Part shown: positions 21,206 through 30,586 of the stretch, in pieces
Numbering within the stretch: the first letter of the stretch is position 1
Layout: each line of letters starts with the position of its first letter
Assembly (NCBI RefSeq): GCF_005405925.1
Contig: NZ_BJHV01000001.1
Location: forward strand, 4,340,001 to 4,404,000
Length of the DNA: 64,000 nt
Direction: 5' to 3'
Source of the DNA: Streptomyces antimycoticus
GTDB lineage: Bacteria > Actinomycetota > Actinomycetes > Streptomycetales > Streptomycetaceae
Translations under genes and position numbers: made by a program
The notes under the pieces: generated by a model
What the model saw: the letters and a program-made list of their open reading frames with translations, nothing else
Told to the model about the DNA's origin: nothing
Databases searched by the model: none

Positions 21206-22549
21206 ATGACCCGCTCGAACGATGTCCTGCTCGTCCACGGCGGCACCCCGCTCGAAGGCGAGATCCGTGTCCGCGGCGCGAAGAACCTCGTGCCGAAGGC
21301 CATGGTGGCCGCCCTGCTCGGCAGTGCGCCCAGCAGGCTGCGCAATGTCCCCGACATCCGCGATGTGCGGGTGGTGCGCGGGCTGCTGCAGCTGCACGGC
21401 GTGACGGTGCGCCCCGGTGACGAGTCCGGTGAGCTGGTGCTCGACCCCACGCATGTGGAGAGCGCCAATGTCGCCGACATCGACGCGCACGCCGGTTCCT
21501 CGCGGATCCCGATCCTCTTCTGCGGCCCGCTGCTGCACCGCCTCGGCCACGCCTTCATCCCGGGCCTGGGCGGCTGTGACATCGGCGGCCGGCCGATCGA
21601 CTTCCACTTCGACGTGCTGCGCCAGTTCGGCGCGACGATCGAGAAGCGGGCGGACGGGCAGTACCTGGAGGCCCCGCACCGGCTGCGCGGCACCAAGATC
21701 CGGCTGCCGTACCCCTCGGTGGGCTCCACCGAGCAGGTGCTGCTGACGGCGGTGCTCGCCGAGGGTGTGACGGAACTCTCCAACGCGGCGGTCGAGCCGG
21801 AGATCGAGGACCTCATCTGCGTGCTGCAGAAGATGGGCGCCATCATCTCCATGGACACCGACCGCACGATCCGGATCACCGGTGTCGACAAGCTCGGCGG
21901 CTACAACCACCGCGCCCTCCCGGACCGTCTGGAGGCCGCCTCCTGGGCGAGCGCGGCGCTGGCGACCGAGGGCAGCATCTATGTGCGCGGCGCCCGCCAG
22001 CGCGAGATGATGACCTTCCTGAACACCTACCGCAAGGTGGGCGGCGCCTTCGACATCGGCGACGAGGGCATACGGTTCTGGCACCCGGGCGGCAAGCTCA
22101 ACGCGATCGCCCTGGAGACCGACGTCCACCCCGGCTTCCAGACCGACTGGCAGCAGCCGCTGGTGGTGGCCCTGACCCAGGCGTCGGGCCTGTCCATCGT
22201 CCACGAGACGGTCTACGAGTCGCGGCTGGGCTTCACCTCGGCGCTCAACCAGATGGGCGCCCACATCCAGCTCTACCGCGAATGCCTGGGCGGCTCCGCG
22301 TGCCGCTTCGGCCAGCGCAACTTCCTGCACTCCGCGGTCGTCTCCGGCCCCACCAAGCTCCAGGGCGCCGACCTGATCATCCCCGACCTCCGCGGCGGCT
22401 TCTCCTACCTGATCGCGGCCCTGGCGGCCCAGGGCACCTCGCGGGTCCACGGCATCGACCTGATCAACCGCGGCTACGAGAACTTCATGGAGAAGCTCGT
22501 CGAGCTGGGCGCCAAGGTAGAGCTGCCGGGCGGCACACACCCCGCGTAG
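21206..22549 (+). CDS. murA: UDP-N-acetylglucosamine 1-carboxyvinyltransferase
   Basis: 447-residue MurA, the first committed enzyme of peptidoglycan synthesis, transferring enolpyruvate from PEP to UDP-GlcNAc in the cytoplasm. The catalytic cysteine, the fosfomycin target, is present as C124 in GLGGCDIGGRPIDFHF. The N-terminal RGAKNLVPKAMVAALL holds the PEP-binding lysine. ATG 21206 matches where MurA proteins begin (DDVLLVHGGTPL-like). An in-frame ATG at 21104 has a much better ribosome binding site (AGGAGG) and would add 34 arginine/proline-rich residues. The gene ends before a strong bidirectional terminator. Confidence 0.95.
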   Translation: MTRSNDVLLVHGGTPLEGEIRVRGAKNLVPKAMVAALLGSAPSRLRNVPDIRDVRVVRGLLQLHGVTVRPGDESGELVLDPTHVESANVADIDAHAGSSRIPILFCGPLLHRLGHAFIPGLGGCDIGGRPIDFHFDVLRQFGATIEKRADGQYLEAPHRLRGTKIRLPYPSVGSTEQVLLTAVLAEGVTELSNAAVEPEIEDLICVLQKMGAIISMDTDRTIRITGVDKLGGYNHRALPDRLEAASWASAALATEGSIYVRGARQREMMTFLNTYRKVGGAFDIGDEGIRFWHPGGKLNAIALETDVHPGFQTDWQQPLVVALTQASGLSIVHETVYESRLGFTSALNQMGAHIQLYRECLGGSACRFGQRNFLHSAVVSGPTKLQGADLIIPDLRGGFSYLIAALAAQGTSRVHGIDLINRGYENFMEKLVELGAKVELPGGTHPA

Positions 22550-22630
22550 GGCCCCGTAGACGGGCCTCTGAGCCTCGTAGACGGCTCTCAGCCTCGTCAG
22601 ACGGGTCTTCGGGCCCGTAGGAGCGCCAAA

Positions 22631-22660
22631 AGGGGCGGTCACCCTCGGGTGACCGCCCCT
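22631..22660. terminator. Bidirectional terminator between murA and hup
   Basis: AGGGGCGGTCACCC (22631-22644) pairs perfectly with GGGTGACCGCCCCT (22647-22660), between convergent genes. The 75 bases before it hold short degenerate repeats of CCTCGTAGACGG. Confidence 0.9.
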
Positions 22661-22675
22661 CTCGTTCGCGAGGGC

Positions 22676-22957
22676 TTACTTGCCCTTGGCGGCTTCCTTG
22701 AGCTTGGAGCCCGCGGAGACCTTCACGCTGTAGCCGGCCGGGATCTCGATCGGCTCACCGGTCTGCGGGTTGCGCGCGGTGCGAGCGGCACGGTGGGTGC
22801 GCTCGAAGGTCAGGAAGCCGGGGATGGTGACCTTCTCGTCGCCCTTCGCGACGACCTCACCGGTCACCTCGGCGAGGGCGGCCAGCACGGCGTCGGCGTC
22901 CTTTCGGGTCACCTCGGCGCGCTCGGACAGAGCGGCCACCAGCTCACTGCGGTTCAT
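22676..22957 (-). CDS. hup: HU family nucleoid-associated DNA-binding protein
   Basis: 93-residue HU protein. It starts MNRSELVAALSERAEVTRKD, has the hydrophobic IPGFLTFERTHRAARTARNP with the arginine-rich beta arm, and ends SKLKEAAKGK. Length and motifs match the short, tail-less HU (HupA) of Streptomyces. It binds DNA without sequence specificity and shapes the nucleoid. It is monocistronic, convergent with murA. Confidence 0.95.
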   Translation of the reverse strand: MNRSELVAALSERAEVTRKDADAVLAALAEVTGEVVAKGDEKVTIPGFLTFERTHRAARTARNPQTGEPIEIPAGYSVKVSAGSKLKEAAKGK

Positions 22958-23212
22958 GTTGTACTCCCGTGTTCATCTTGCCAATGAGGCGTGAGATCGA
23001 AGCCGATGCTGCCAGGGCCCTCGGACAGTCCCCGGACCCGGGTCTGCTGTTCAGACCCTCGCGCCCGGAACGCATCCTGCCCGCACCTGTGGCGGGAAAG
23101 CCAATCCGGAGCCCTCGAGAGTCACACGAAAAGCGCCGTGGCGGTCGTTTTCCTGCCCGCCACCCTATGGCTGCCTTCGGGACCCCACAGCGCGCGACGC
23201 GCCGTGCCGGGC

Positions 23213-24634
23213 CTAGACCGCAGTGGTACCGGTCACAGGGCGCGCCGCGTCCCGTACGGCTCCGGCGACCGCCCCCGCGACCTTGTCGTTGAAGACGCTC
23301 GGAATGATGTAGTTCGCATTCAGTTCGTCGTCGTGGACGACGTCCGCGAGCGCGCCGGCAGCGGCCAGCATCATCTCGGTGTTCACCGTACGCGACTGCG
23401 CGTCCAGCAAACCACGGAAAACGCCCGGGAACACGAGCACGTTGTTGATCTGGTTCGGGAAGTCCGAGCGTCCGGTGGCCACCACGGCGGCGGTCTGGCG
23501 GGCGATCGCCGGGTCCACCTCGGGGTCGGGGTTGGCCAGCGCGAAGACGATCGCGCCGTCCGCCATGGCGGCCACGTCGTCGCCGGAGAGCACGTTCGGG
23601 GCCGAGACGCCGATGAAGACGTCAGAGCCCCGCACGGCCTCGCGCAGGGTGCCCGTGACGCCCTCCGGGTTGGTGTTGTCGGCGATCCAGCGCAGCGGGG
23701 ACTCCGGGTCGGCGGAGACCAGGTCCTCGCGCCCGGCGTGCACCACACCGTGGATGTCGGCGACCACCGCGTGGCGCACGCCCGCGGCGATCAGCAGCCG
23801 CAGGATCGCGGTGCCGGCGGCGCCCGCGCCGGACATGACGACCCTCACATCCTCGACCTTCTTGTCGACCACCCGCAGCGCGTTGGTGAGGGCGGCCAGC
23901 ACCACGATCGCGGTGCCGTGCTGGTCGTCGTGGAAGACCGGGATGTCCACGGACTCGCGCAGCCGCGCCTCGATCTCGAAGCAGCGGGGAGCGGAGATGT
24001 CCTCCAGGTTGATCCCCGCGAAGCCGGGGGCGATGGCCTTCACGATCGCGACGATCTCGTCGGTGTCCTGGGTGTCCAGGCAGAGCGGCCAGGCGTCGAT
24101 GCCCGCGAACCGCTTGAAGAGGGCCGCCTTGCCCTCCATGACCGGCAGGGCGGCCTTGGGGCCGATGTTGCCGAGGCCCAGGACCGCGGAGCCGTCGGTG
24201 ACGACGGCCACACTGTTGCGCTTGATGGTGAGGCGCCGGGCGTCCTCGGGGTTCTCCGCGATGGCCTGGCAGACCCGGGCGACACCCGGGGTGTAGACCA
24301 TGGACAGGTCGTCACGGTTGCGGATGGGGTGTTTCGACGACATCTCGATCTTGCCGCCGAGGTGCATCAGGAACGTACGGTCGGAGACCTTGCCGAGCGA
24401 GACACCCTCGATGCCCCGCAGCTTCTCCACGATTTCCTGGGCGTGCGCGGTCGAGGTGGCGGCGATGGTGACGTCGATACGGAGCTTCTCGTGGCCGGAA
24501 GCGGTCACATCGAGGCCCGTGACCGAGCCGCCGGAGGACTCCACGGCCGTGGTCAGCTGGCTGACCGCGGTACCGCTCGCGGGCACCTCCAGCCGGACCG
24601 TCATCGAGTACGAGACGCTGGGCGCCGTTGCCAT
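23213..24634 (-). CDS. NAD-type malic enzyme with N-terminal ACT domain
   Basis: 473-residue malate dehydrogenase (oxaloacetate-decarboxylating), converting malate to pyruvate and CO2. An ACT domain covers about residues 8-90 (MTVRLEVPASGTAVSQLTTA onward). The malic domain contains VYTPGVARVCQAIAENP, VVTDGSAVLGLGNIG and the metal site PVFHDDQHGTAIV; the nucleotide-binding GAGAAG follows. By synteny it corresponds to the NAD-dependent enzyme of S. coelicolor (SCO2951, from memory). ATG 24634 begins the ACT domain; the 26 upstream codons are unlike the family. ACT domains usually bind amino acids, so allosteric control is likely. Confidence 0.92.
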   Translation of the reverse strand: MATAPSVSYSMTVRLEVPASGTAVSQLTTAVESSGGSVTGLDVTASGHEKLRIDVTIAATSTAHAQEIVEKLRGIEGVSLGKVSDRTFLMHLGGKIEMSSKHPIRNRDDLSMVYTPGVARVCQAIAENPEDARRLTIKRNSVAVVTDGSAVLGLGNIGPKAALPVMEGKAALFKRFAGIDAWPLCLDTQDTDEIVAIVKAIAPGFAGINLEDISAPRCFEIEARLRESVDIPVFHDDQHGTAIVVLAALTNALRVVDKKVEDVRVVMSGAGAAGTAILRLLIAAGVRHAVVADIHGVVHAGREDLVSADPESPLRWIADNTNPEGVTGTLREAVRGSDVFIGVSAPNVLSGDDVAAMADGAIVFALANPDPEVDPAIARQTAAVVATGRSDFPNQINNVLVFPGVFRGLLDAQSRTVNTEMMLAAAGALADVVHDDELNANYIIPSVFNDKVAGAVAGAVRDAARPVTGTTAV

Positions 24635-24903
24635 GGCCTGCTTCCTCTGCTTTCCCTTGTTCATGCCGTCCGGGCCGCGGGAATGCCGGGCCACGTCCTC
24701 AGATAGTTGCACCTACCTCTCGGTACGGGGTAACCCGGCCCGACTTTCGGACATATTGTTCTGACATAGCAGAGTGGGGTCAGCCGAGTGGAAAGCCCCA
24801 CTCCTTCGCGGGAACGCCTGGCGAGGCGGGCCGTCCGCCGCATCCACCGTCCTAGGCTCTGGCGCGCTACAGCGTCAGAGGAAGAGACAAGAGGAGCGCG
24901 GGC

Positions 24904-25113
24904 ATGGCTCAGGGCACCGTGAAGTGGTTCAACGCCGAGAAGGGCTACGGCTTCATCGCCCAGGAGGACGGCGGACCGGACGTCTTCGTCCACTACAGCT
25001 CGATCGACGGCAGCGGCTACCGCAGCCTGGTCGACGAGCAGCGGGTCGAGTTCCAGATCGTGCAGGGCCGCAAGGGCCCGCAAGCCGAAGAGGTCCGCAT
25101 CCTGGGCGGCTGA
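24904..25113 (+). CDS. Cold-shock domain protein
   Basis: 69-residue single cold-shock domain. RNP1 is visible as KGYGFIAQ and RNP2 as DVFVHYSSI; it begins [10 protein letters not shown] like CspA proteins. It would bind single-stranded nucleic acid as an RNA chaperone. A purine-rich leader with AAGAGGAG lies before the ATG. It diverges from the malic enzyme and is followed by a weak hairpin. Confidence 0.93.
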   Translation: MAQGTVKWFNAEKGYGFIAQEDGGPDVFVHYSSIDGSGYRSLVDEQRVEFQIVQGRKGPQAEEVRILGG

Positions 25114-25127
25114 CACCGCCCGGCGCG

Positions 25128-25154
25128 GACCCCTTACGGAAAAAATGAGGGGTC
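25128..25154 (+). terminator. Possible terminator after the cold-shock gene
   Basis: GACCCCT (25128-25134) pairs with AGGGGTC (25148-25154) around a 13-base loop containing six A residues. The large loop makes the call tentative. The rest of the gap up to 25407 holds no gene that I can support. Confidence 0.45.
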
Positions 25155-25407
25155 AGAGAAGATGAAGAGTGGCACCGACCCGCCATGCTCGCCTCGCGGC
25201 AAGTGGTCGCTCGAAGCGACGAAGGTTGGGCCCGGGGGCTTGGATCGGGCCGGTGCCACACCAAGGCTAACAAACAGGTCCGGGAAGGGATTCCCCTCCC
25301 GGGGGTTGATTTCGCCCCCGCCGTTCCGAGCGGACCTGGCCCCCCTTTCGGCCGCCTTCCAGCGGCGGCCGGGGGCCTGGGCGCCCCGGCCGAGCCCGGC
25401 GGGAGAT

Positions 25408-27915
25408 TCACTCCCGCAGCAGGTCGGGGACGCCGTGGGGGTCCGGCTCGTCGCGTGCCCCCGACACCACCGTCAGCCGCTGGGTCGCGCGGGTGAGCGC
25501 CACGTACAGCACCCGTAGCCCCGCGGGCGACTCGTCGGCGATCTCGGCGGGCGAGACCACGACCGTCGCGTCGTACTCCAGCCCCTTCGCCTCCAGGCTG
25601 CCCAGCGCCACCACCCGGTGGCCCAGACCGGTCAGCCACTGACGGGCCTGCTCGCGGCGGTTCATCGCGACGACGACGCCGACGGTGCCCTCCACCTCGT
25701 CCAGCAGCCGGAGCGCCTCCCGGCGCGCGGCGGCACCGAGGTCGCCGTCCATGCCCGGTGCGAACCGCGGCTCCACGCCGGTGGAGCGGACCGCCTCGGG
25801 CGCGGGGGTGCCGGGCATCGCCAGCGTGAGGACCCTGGTGGCCAGTTCGGCGATCTCGGACGGATTGCGGTAGTTGACGGTGAGGGTGAAGCGGCGGCGC
25901 GGGCGGCTGCCGAGCGCCTCGTCCCGGGCCCGCCCCGCCTCGTCCGGGTCGGACCAGGAGCTCTGAGCCGGGTCGCCGACGACCGTCCAGGTGGCGTGGC
26001 GGCCACGCCGTCCGACCATCCGCCACTGCATGGGGGTGAGGTCCTGCGCCTCGTCGACGATGACGTGGGCGTAGTCGGTGCGCTCTTGCTCGGCCCGGTC
26101 GGCGCGGCTGCGGCGGGGGCCGACGCGGTCGGCGTAGGTGGTCAGCTCCTCCAGACCGGTCAACTGGTCCAGCGGATCCACCTCGCGCGGGGCGGCGGGG
26201 CGGGCGGGGAGGCCCAGGAGGGTGTTCAGCTCGTCCAGCAGCGCCACGTCATGGACCGACAGCGGGCCCTGCCCGTCCGGGCCGAGCCGGGCCAGCGACC
26301 GGGCCACCTGACGGACCTCGCGCGGGTTGAGCACCCTCCGCGACCAGCGCCCCAGCCGCTTCTCGTCGGCCATGGCGGCCAGGACGGAGCGGGGGGTGAG
26401 CTCGGGCCACCAGGCGTCCAGGAACTCCTGGAAGACGTCCTCGGAGGAGATGTCCTCGTCGAAGCCCTCGCGCGCCTCGGCGGCCAGCTCGGGGTCGGTA
26501 TAGCGCCGGGGCGCGCCGGAGCGGGACCACAGCGCGTCCAGGAGCAGCCGGCGGGCGCGGGGGCGCAGCAGGTTGACGGGTGCGGTGCCGCCCAGCACGT
26601 TCTGGCGGATGCGGCGCAGCTCATCGGCGTCCAGCTCGATCCGGGCGCCGAAGGCGACCACGCGCAGCCGCTCGGGCGGGCCGCCGGGTCTGGTTCCGGA
26701 GCCCGCGCCGGGTCTGCCGCCGTCGGTCGACGGGATGGTGGCGGGGGCGCCGAGCGCCGCGTCGAGGGTCAGCCGGCCGTCGTCCGACGACGAGGGATCT
26801 GACGAATGGTCCGATGCCGAGGCCGATCCGGTGGCGGCTCCCCGCGGCATCTCCAGCGCGCCGCGGGCGGCCTTGCGCAGCACCCTCAGCATCCGGGAGG
26901 AGCCCTTGACGCGGGCCACGGCCGGGGTGTCGTACGTGGTGGCCTCGGCGCCCTCCACCAGGGAGCCCACGGCGCGGATGGCCACTTGGCCCTCCTCGCC
27001 CAGTGAGGGCAGCACGCCCTCGGTGTAGGCGACCAGCAGCGGGGTGGGGCTGACCACGAGGATGCCGCCCGCGTAGCGCCGCCGGTCCTGGTAGAGGAGG
27101 TACGCCGCGCGGTGCAGCGCGACCGCCGTCTTCCCGGTGCCGGGGCCGCCCTCGACCTCGGTGATGGAGGCGGCGGGAGCGCGGATCACCTGGTCCTGTT
27201 CGGCCTGGATGGAGGCGACGATGTCCCGCATGGTGTGGCCGCGGGCCTGGCCGAGCGCGGCCATCAGCGCGCCGTCGCCGACCACCGGCAGCGCACTGCC
27301 GTCGAGGGTGGCGCTGAGCTCCGGGCGCAGCAGATCGTCCTCGACGCCGAGCACCCGGCGGCCCTTGCTGCGGATCACCCGGCGGCGGACGACACGGCCG
27401 GGGGCCACCGGAGTCGAGCGGTAGAAGGGCGCGGCGGCGGGCGCCCGCCAGTCGATCACCAGCGGGGCGTAGTCGGCGTCGAGCACGCCGATGCGGCCGA
27501 TGTGCAGGGTTTCGGCGATCTCCGCGCGGTCGCCGTCCGGGCCGGTGCGGATGGCGTCGTCGGCGGGCTCGACGGAGGTGTAGGCGCCGTCGGGGCCGCG
27601 TTCGCCGTCCTTGCCCGGCAGCAAGTCGATGCGGCCGAAGAGGAAGTCCTCGAACTCGCTGTTCAGCCGGTTGAGGTGGACCCCGGCCCGGAAGACCTGG
27701 GCGTCCCGTTCGGCGAGCGCCCCGGGCGTACCGACCTGGCCCCGTTTGGCGGCGTCGTCCATGAGGAACTCCGCCTCGTGGATCTTCTCCTCGAGGCGGT
27801 GGTACACCCGGTCCAGGTGCGTCTGCTCGATCCGGATCTCGCGGTCCCGGACCCCGTCCCCGCCATCCCGCCGCGGTGCCGTCCGGTCGTCATGCGTGGC
27901 GTTCTGCGCGGCCAC
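25408..27915 (-). CDS. HelD-like UvrD/SF1 helicase-type ATPase
   Basis: 835 residues. The N-terminus has a long charged coiled-coil-like region (DRVYHRLEEKIHEAEFLMDD), then GRIGVLDADYAPLVIDWRAP, typical of HelD-class RNA polymerase-interacting ATPases. Walker A is GGPGTGKTAVALHRAA, Walker B is VIVDEAQDLTPMQWRM, and SF1 motifs TVVGDPAQSSW and late GLEYDATVVV are present. HelD proteins release stalled RNA polymerase from nucleic acid and some relatives (HelR) protect against rifamycins. I see no rifamycin-associated promoter element upstream, so the HelD role is favoured. The GTG at 27915 is the start. Confidence 0.9.
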   Translation of the reverse strand: MAAQNATHDDRTAPRRDGGDGVRDREIRIEQTHLDRVYHRLEEKIHEAEFLMDDAAKRGQVGTPGALAERDAQVFRAGVHLNRLNSEFEDFLFGRIDLLPGKDGERGPDGAYTSVEPADDAIRTGPDGDRAEIAETLHIGRIGVLDADYAPLVIDWRAPAAAPFYRSTPVAPGRVVRRRVIRSKGRRVLGVEDDLLRPELSATLDGSALPVVGDGALMAALGQARGHTMRDIVASIQAEQDQVIRAPAASITEVEGGPGTGKTAVALHRAAYLLYQDRRRYAGGILVVSPTPLLVAYTEGVLPSLGEEGQVAIRAVGSLVEGAEATTYDTPAVARVKGSSRMLRVLRKAARGALEMPRGAATGSASASDHSSDPSSSDDGRLTLDAALGAPATIPSTDGGRPGAGSGTRPGGPPERLRVVAFGARIELDADELRRIRQNVLGGTAPVNLLRPRARRLLLDALWSRSGAPRRYTDPELAAEAREGFDEDISSEDVFQEFLDAWWPELTPRSVLAAMADEKRLGRWSRRVLNPREVRQVARSLARLGPDGQGPLSVHDVALLDELNTLLGLPARPAAPREVDPLDQLTGLEELTTYADRVGPRRSRADRAEQERTDYAHVIVDEAQDLTPMQWRMVGRRGRHATWTVVGDPAQSSWSDPDEAGRARDEALGSRPRRRFTLTVNYRNPSEIAELATRVLTLAMPGTPAPEAVRSTGVEPRFAPGMDGDLGAAARREALRLLDEVEGTVGVVVAMNRREQARQWLTGLGHRVVALGSLEAKGLEYDATVVVSPAEIADESPAGLRVLYVALTRATQRLTVVSGARDEPDPHGVPDLLRE

Positions 27916-27978
27916 CCAGGCCCCCTTCTGTGTTCTTAAGGGCAGCCGTCAACCGTACGCCCCTGGGGAGAGGGATTC

Positions 27979-28740
27979 TCAGAGCCTGACCTCGGCCAGG
28001 CGCTGGCCGTCCAGCGTGCGGACCTCGAAACGCTCGATGTCATCGGTGTTCATGGCGGCGCCGCCCTGGGCGTAGAGCGGCTCCTTGCTCCAGCGCGAGC
28101 CGTCCCCGTCCGTGATGCCGTAGCCCGATGTGGGCACGGCCCAGGTGGTGATGGTCTCCTCGTGGCCGTCCTTGCCGATGGCCACCAGGTCGCAGGTGCG
28201 CGGCCCCTTGAGGTTGCCCAGCTTGAGGGCGACGGAGGTGCCCCAGCCCTTCTGCTGCAGCGAGACGGACGCGTCCACCTTGGTGACCGGGTCCACCGCG
28301 CTGAACTTCTTGCCCTGCTCGTACACCTGCTGGGAGGTGGAGGCCACCGCCTGGGTCTTCCCGTCGTCGTCGGAACTCGCGGTGAGCGCCGCGCCCGCGA
28401 GCGGGCCGCCGACGATGAGGATGGCGGCCGCGGCGACGAGGTAGAGCCGCCTTCTGCCGGATGCCTTGCGGCTGACCGTGACGTCGTCCAGGAGCCGGTC
28501 GAGCAGTTCGGGCCCGGGGCGGGCGGTGACCACCGACGGGTCCGGGAGCGCGGTGCCGTCGGCGGCGGTGGCGTACTCGGCCAGCAGGGGCGGCAGGCCC
28601 ATCAGCTCGTCGAGCTCGGCGGCGCACCGCTCGCACCCGATGAGGTGGTCCTCGAAGCGCGCCGCGTCCGCGGGGTCGAGCACTCCGAGCGCATAGGCGC
28701 CGACCGCGGTGTGCTGCTGGTCGTCCGCTGCCGGCATCAT
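27979..28740 (-). CDS. Anti-sigma factor with zinc-finger (ZAS) domain and one membrane helix
   Basis: 253 residues. The N-terminal anti-sigma domain has the zinc motif HLIGCERCAAELDEL (H-x3-C-x2-C) near residues 35-50. A single membrane helix (LYLVAAAAILIVGGPLAGAA) separates it from an extracytoplasmic domain of about 145 residues resembling anti-sigma C-terminal regions. ATG 28740 overlaps the sigma factor stop by four bases, so the pair is translationally coupled and should be made in equal amounts. By position it corresponds to RsuA of S. coelicolor (from memory). It would hold the sigma factor at the membrane until a signal arrives. Confidence 0.9.
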   Translation of the reverse strand: MMPAADDQQHTAVGAYALGVLDPADAARFEDHLIGCERCAAELDELMGLPPLLAEYATAADGTALPDPSVVTARPGPELLDRLLDDVTVSRKASGRRRLYLVAAAAILIVGGPLAGAALTASSDDDGKTQAVASTSQQVYEQGKKFSAVDPVTKVDASVSLQQKGWGTSVALKLGNLKGPRTCDLVAIGKDGHEETITTWAVPTSGYGITDGDGSRWSKEPLYAQGGAAMNTDDIERFEVRTLDGQRLAEVRL

Positions 28741-29258
28741 GCCGTAACCCCCCGTTCCTCGAGCGAGAGCTTCAGGGAGCGCAGCGCGTAGAAGACCCGG
28801 GACCGTACCGTCCCGGCGGGAACGCCCAGCACTTCGGCCGCCTCACTCACCGTCCGTCCCTTGAAGTATGTCTCCACGAGGGCCGCTCTATGTGCATCGG
28901 TGAGGTCATTCAACGCGTCAGAAATGGTCATCTGGCGCAATGCGCGGTCGATGTCGTCCGCGGCGGGCATCACATGGAGCGGTGCCGCGTCCACTTCATG
29001 GGGACGTGCGCGGCGCTGACGGTGGCCGTCGATGACGATGCGGCGGGCCACGGTCACCAGCCAGGGGCGTACCGACCCGCCGGAGCGCCGGAGTTGGTCG
29101 GCGTTGCGCCAGGCCCGGAGCAAGGTTTCCTGGACCACGTCCTCGGCGCGATGCCGGTCGCCCGCGACCAGGCGCAGGACGAAGGCGAGAAGCGGGCCCG
29201 CGTGCTCCGCGTAGAGCGCGCGCATGAGCGCGTCGTCCGGTGTCGTCCTCTCGGTCAC
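28737..29258 (-). CDS. ECF (group 4) RNA polymerase sigma factor, probable SigU orthologue
   Basis: 173 residues. Sigma region 2 is ALYAEHAGPLLAFVLRLVAG followed by DVVQETLLRAWRNADQL; region 4 is DLTDAHRAALVETYFKGRTV with helix-turn-helix VSEAAEVLGVPAGTVRSRVF. The GTG at 29258 (VTERTTPDD) is chosen because the upstream residues are not sigma-like. It is coupled to the anti-sigma gene by an ATGA overlap. Synteny with S. coelicolor suggests SigU, which I recall as linked to differentiation and secreted proteins; this is not proven by the sequence. Confidence 0.9.
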   Translation of the reverse strand: MTERTTPDDALMRALYAEHAGPLLAFVLRLVAGDRHRAEDVVQETLLRAWRNADQLRRSGGSVRPWLVTVARRIVIDGHRQRRARPHEVDAAPLHVMPAADDIDRALRQMTISDALNDLTDAHRAALVETYFKGRTVSEAAEVLGVPAGTVRSRVFYALRSLKLSLEERGVTA

Positions 29259-29460
29259 GAGGGCATCTTTGCGTACGCAAGCCGCCGGGTCGAGGGGGGT
29301 ACGGGCTGGAAACGCTCGGCGTTCATCGGCCACCGTGTGATGTACGTCCCAATTCCGGGCTGAACATCTCCCCCTGTGCGATGCGTACTTGAGTCCGAGT
29401 AGGCCGACGCCGGGCGGGTGGCGGCCATCAGGAAGGGCTCCCTCCCCAAATCCGCCCCAC

Positions 29461-29487
29461 AGGCCCCGGTCCCCCCATCCGGGGCCT
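29461..29487 (-). terminator. Terminator after the CGNR gene
   Basis: AGGCCCCGG (29461-29469) pairs perfectly with CCGGGGCCT (29479-29487) around a nine-base loop, 43 bases past the CGNR stop. Confidence 0.85.
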
Positions 29488-29530
29488 GTGTCATGTCCGG
29501 AACCGGTTCATGTTTTGCCAATGCTTGGGT

Positions 29531-30127
29531 TTAGGTGGCGGTTGGGGCTACCCGACGGCGGTGACGGGCGACTCGTTCGCGGTTTCCGCAGATTTCGCTG
29601 GAGCACCAGCGCCTTCGGCGGCCGCGCGAGGTGTCGAGGTAGAGCAGTGAGCAGGTCTCCCCCTCGCAGCGCCGCAACTGCCCGCGTGCCACCGGGTCGG
29701 TGAGCAACTGCACCGCGTCCCGCGCGATCTGGGAGAGCAGCGCACCACAGTCGGGTTTCCCGGCGAGGGCGCGGACCAGCGTGCCGTCGGGGGTCCGTAC
29801 GGCGCGCAGGGCGGGCGGGGCGGTGGCGGCCAGCGCGTTCATCCGCTCCAGGTCGGCACCGGCGGCGTGGCCCTCGACTTCGGTGTGGACGATGCGGTGC
29901 AGCAGATCGCGGGCCGCCCGGAAGCGGACGAGCCAGCGGTGGTCCACGACGTCGAGCGGGGTGCCGCCGGGCACCAGACCGGCGCCGAGCAGCCAGGCTC
30001 TGAGGGGCTCCACGCCGCCGAGCCGCTCGACGGGCGCCTCGCTGAGCCGGCCGCCGACGGTGGCCACCAGGTCCAGGCAGATCCGCCCCGAGTCGAACCG
30101 CAGGTCGTAGCCCGACGCCGCCGCCAT
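29531..30127 (-). CDS. CGNR zinc-finger (ABATE) regulatory protein
   Basis: 198 residues. An N-terminal ABATE domain (DLRFDSGRICLDLVATVGGR) leads to a C-terminal CGNR zinc finger, seen as LRRCEGETCSLLYLDTSRGR and then WCSSEICGNRERVARHRRR. Proteins with this layout are putative DNA-binding regulators; targets are unknown. The ATG at 30127 begins MAAASGYDLRFDSG. It is monocistronic, with a terminator at 29461. Confidence 0.9.
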   Translation of the reverse strand: MAAASGYDLRFDSGRICLDLVATVGGRLSEAPVERLGGVEPLRAWLLGAGLVPGGTPLDVVDHRWLVRFRAARDLLHRIVHTEVEGHAAGADLERMNALAATAPPALRAVRTPDGTLVRALAGKPDCGALLSQIARDAVQLLTDPVARGQLRRCEGETCSLLYLDTSRGRRRRWCSSEICGNRERVARHRRRVAPTAT

Positions 30128-30344
30128 GTTCCTGTCACCCCTTGGGGAAGGCCCGATCCGGTCACCTTTCAGAGTGCCCGGCCCGCCTGTCCCCCGGAAC
30201 CCCTCCGGGGCGAGGGCGGGCGAACGCCTCGCAAACGCTTTGCGTGGGGCTCCGCGGGGTGGCCCTGTGGGGTGCCGCACCCGGCCCCTGGGCCGCACAC
30301 CGAGTGCGGACCGTGGGCGCCTCCGGCGGAAAGCCCCCACCCCG

Positions 30345-30422
30345 CCCCTTCCCGAAAGAGGGGGCTCCCCCTTCCCGAAAGAGGGGGCTCCGCCCCCTCA
30401 CCCCGCCGGGGCTCCGCCCCGG
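30345..30422. terminator. Tandem GC-rich hairpins and a 23-bp direct repeat after nnaR
   Basis: Two exact 23-base copies (30345-30367 and 30368-30390) run into two perfect short hairpins with TCC loops: GAGGGGGC/GCCCCCTC (30381-30399) and CCGGGGC/GCCCCGG (30406-30422). They lie in the 459-base gap between the CGNR gene and nnaR, downstream of nnaR, and probably stop its transcript. The rest of the gap (30128-30344, 30423-30586) has no gene that I can support. Confidence 0.7.
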
Positions 30423-30586
30423 ACCCCGCTCCTCACACGCCGGAGGGGCTGAATTGTCCGCCCCGGAACGGCACACCACCCGTGCCACCGCCCACCACAC
30501 ACCCCACCGCGCCCCCAAGGGCGCCCCTGCCCCGGGGCAACCCCGCGGCGCACCCCAGCAACCACCACCGCGCCCCCGGTGGGCAG

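Noticed and set aside
25408..27970. Rifamycin-resistance HelR with an upstream rifamycin-associated element
   Set aside because: No such palindromic element is seen upstream of 27915, so only a HelD-like call is supported.
30345..30422. Mobile repeat element (REP or MITE)
   Set aside because: No target-site duplication or longer terminal inverted repeats; the hairpins are adequately explained as terminators.
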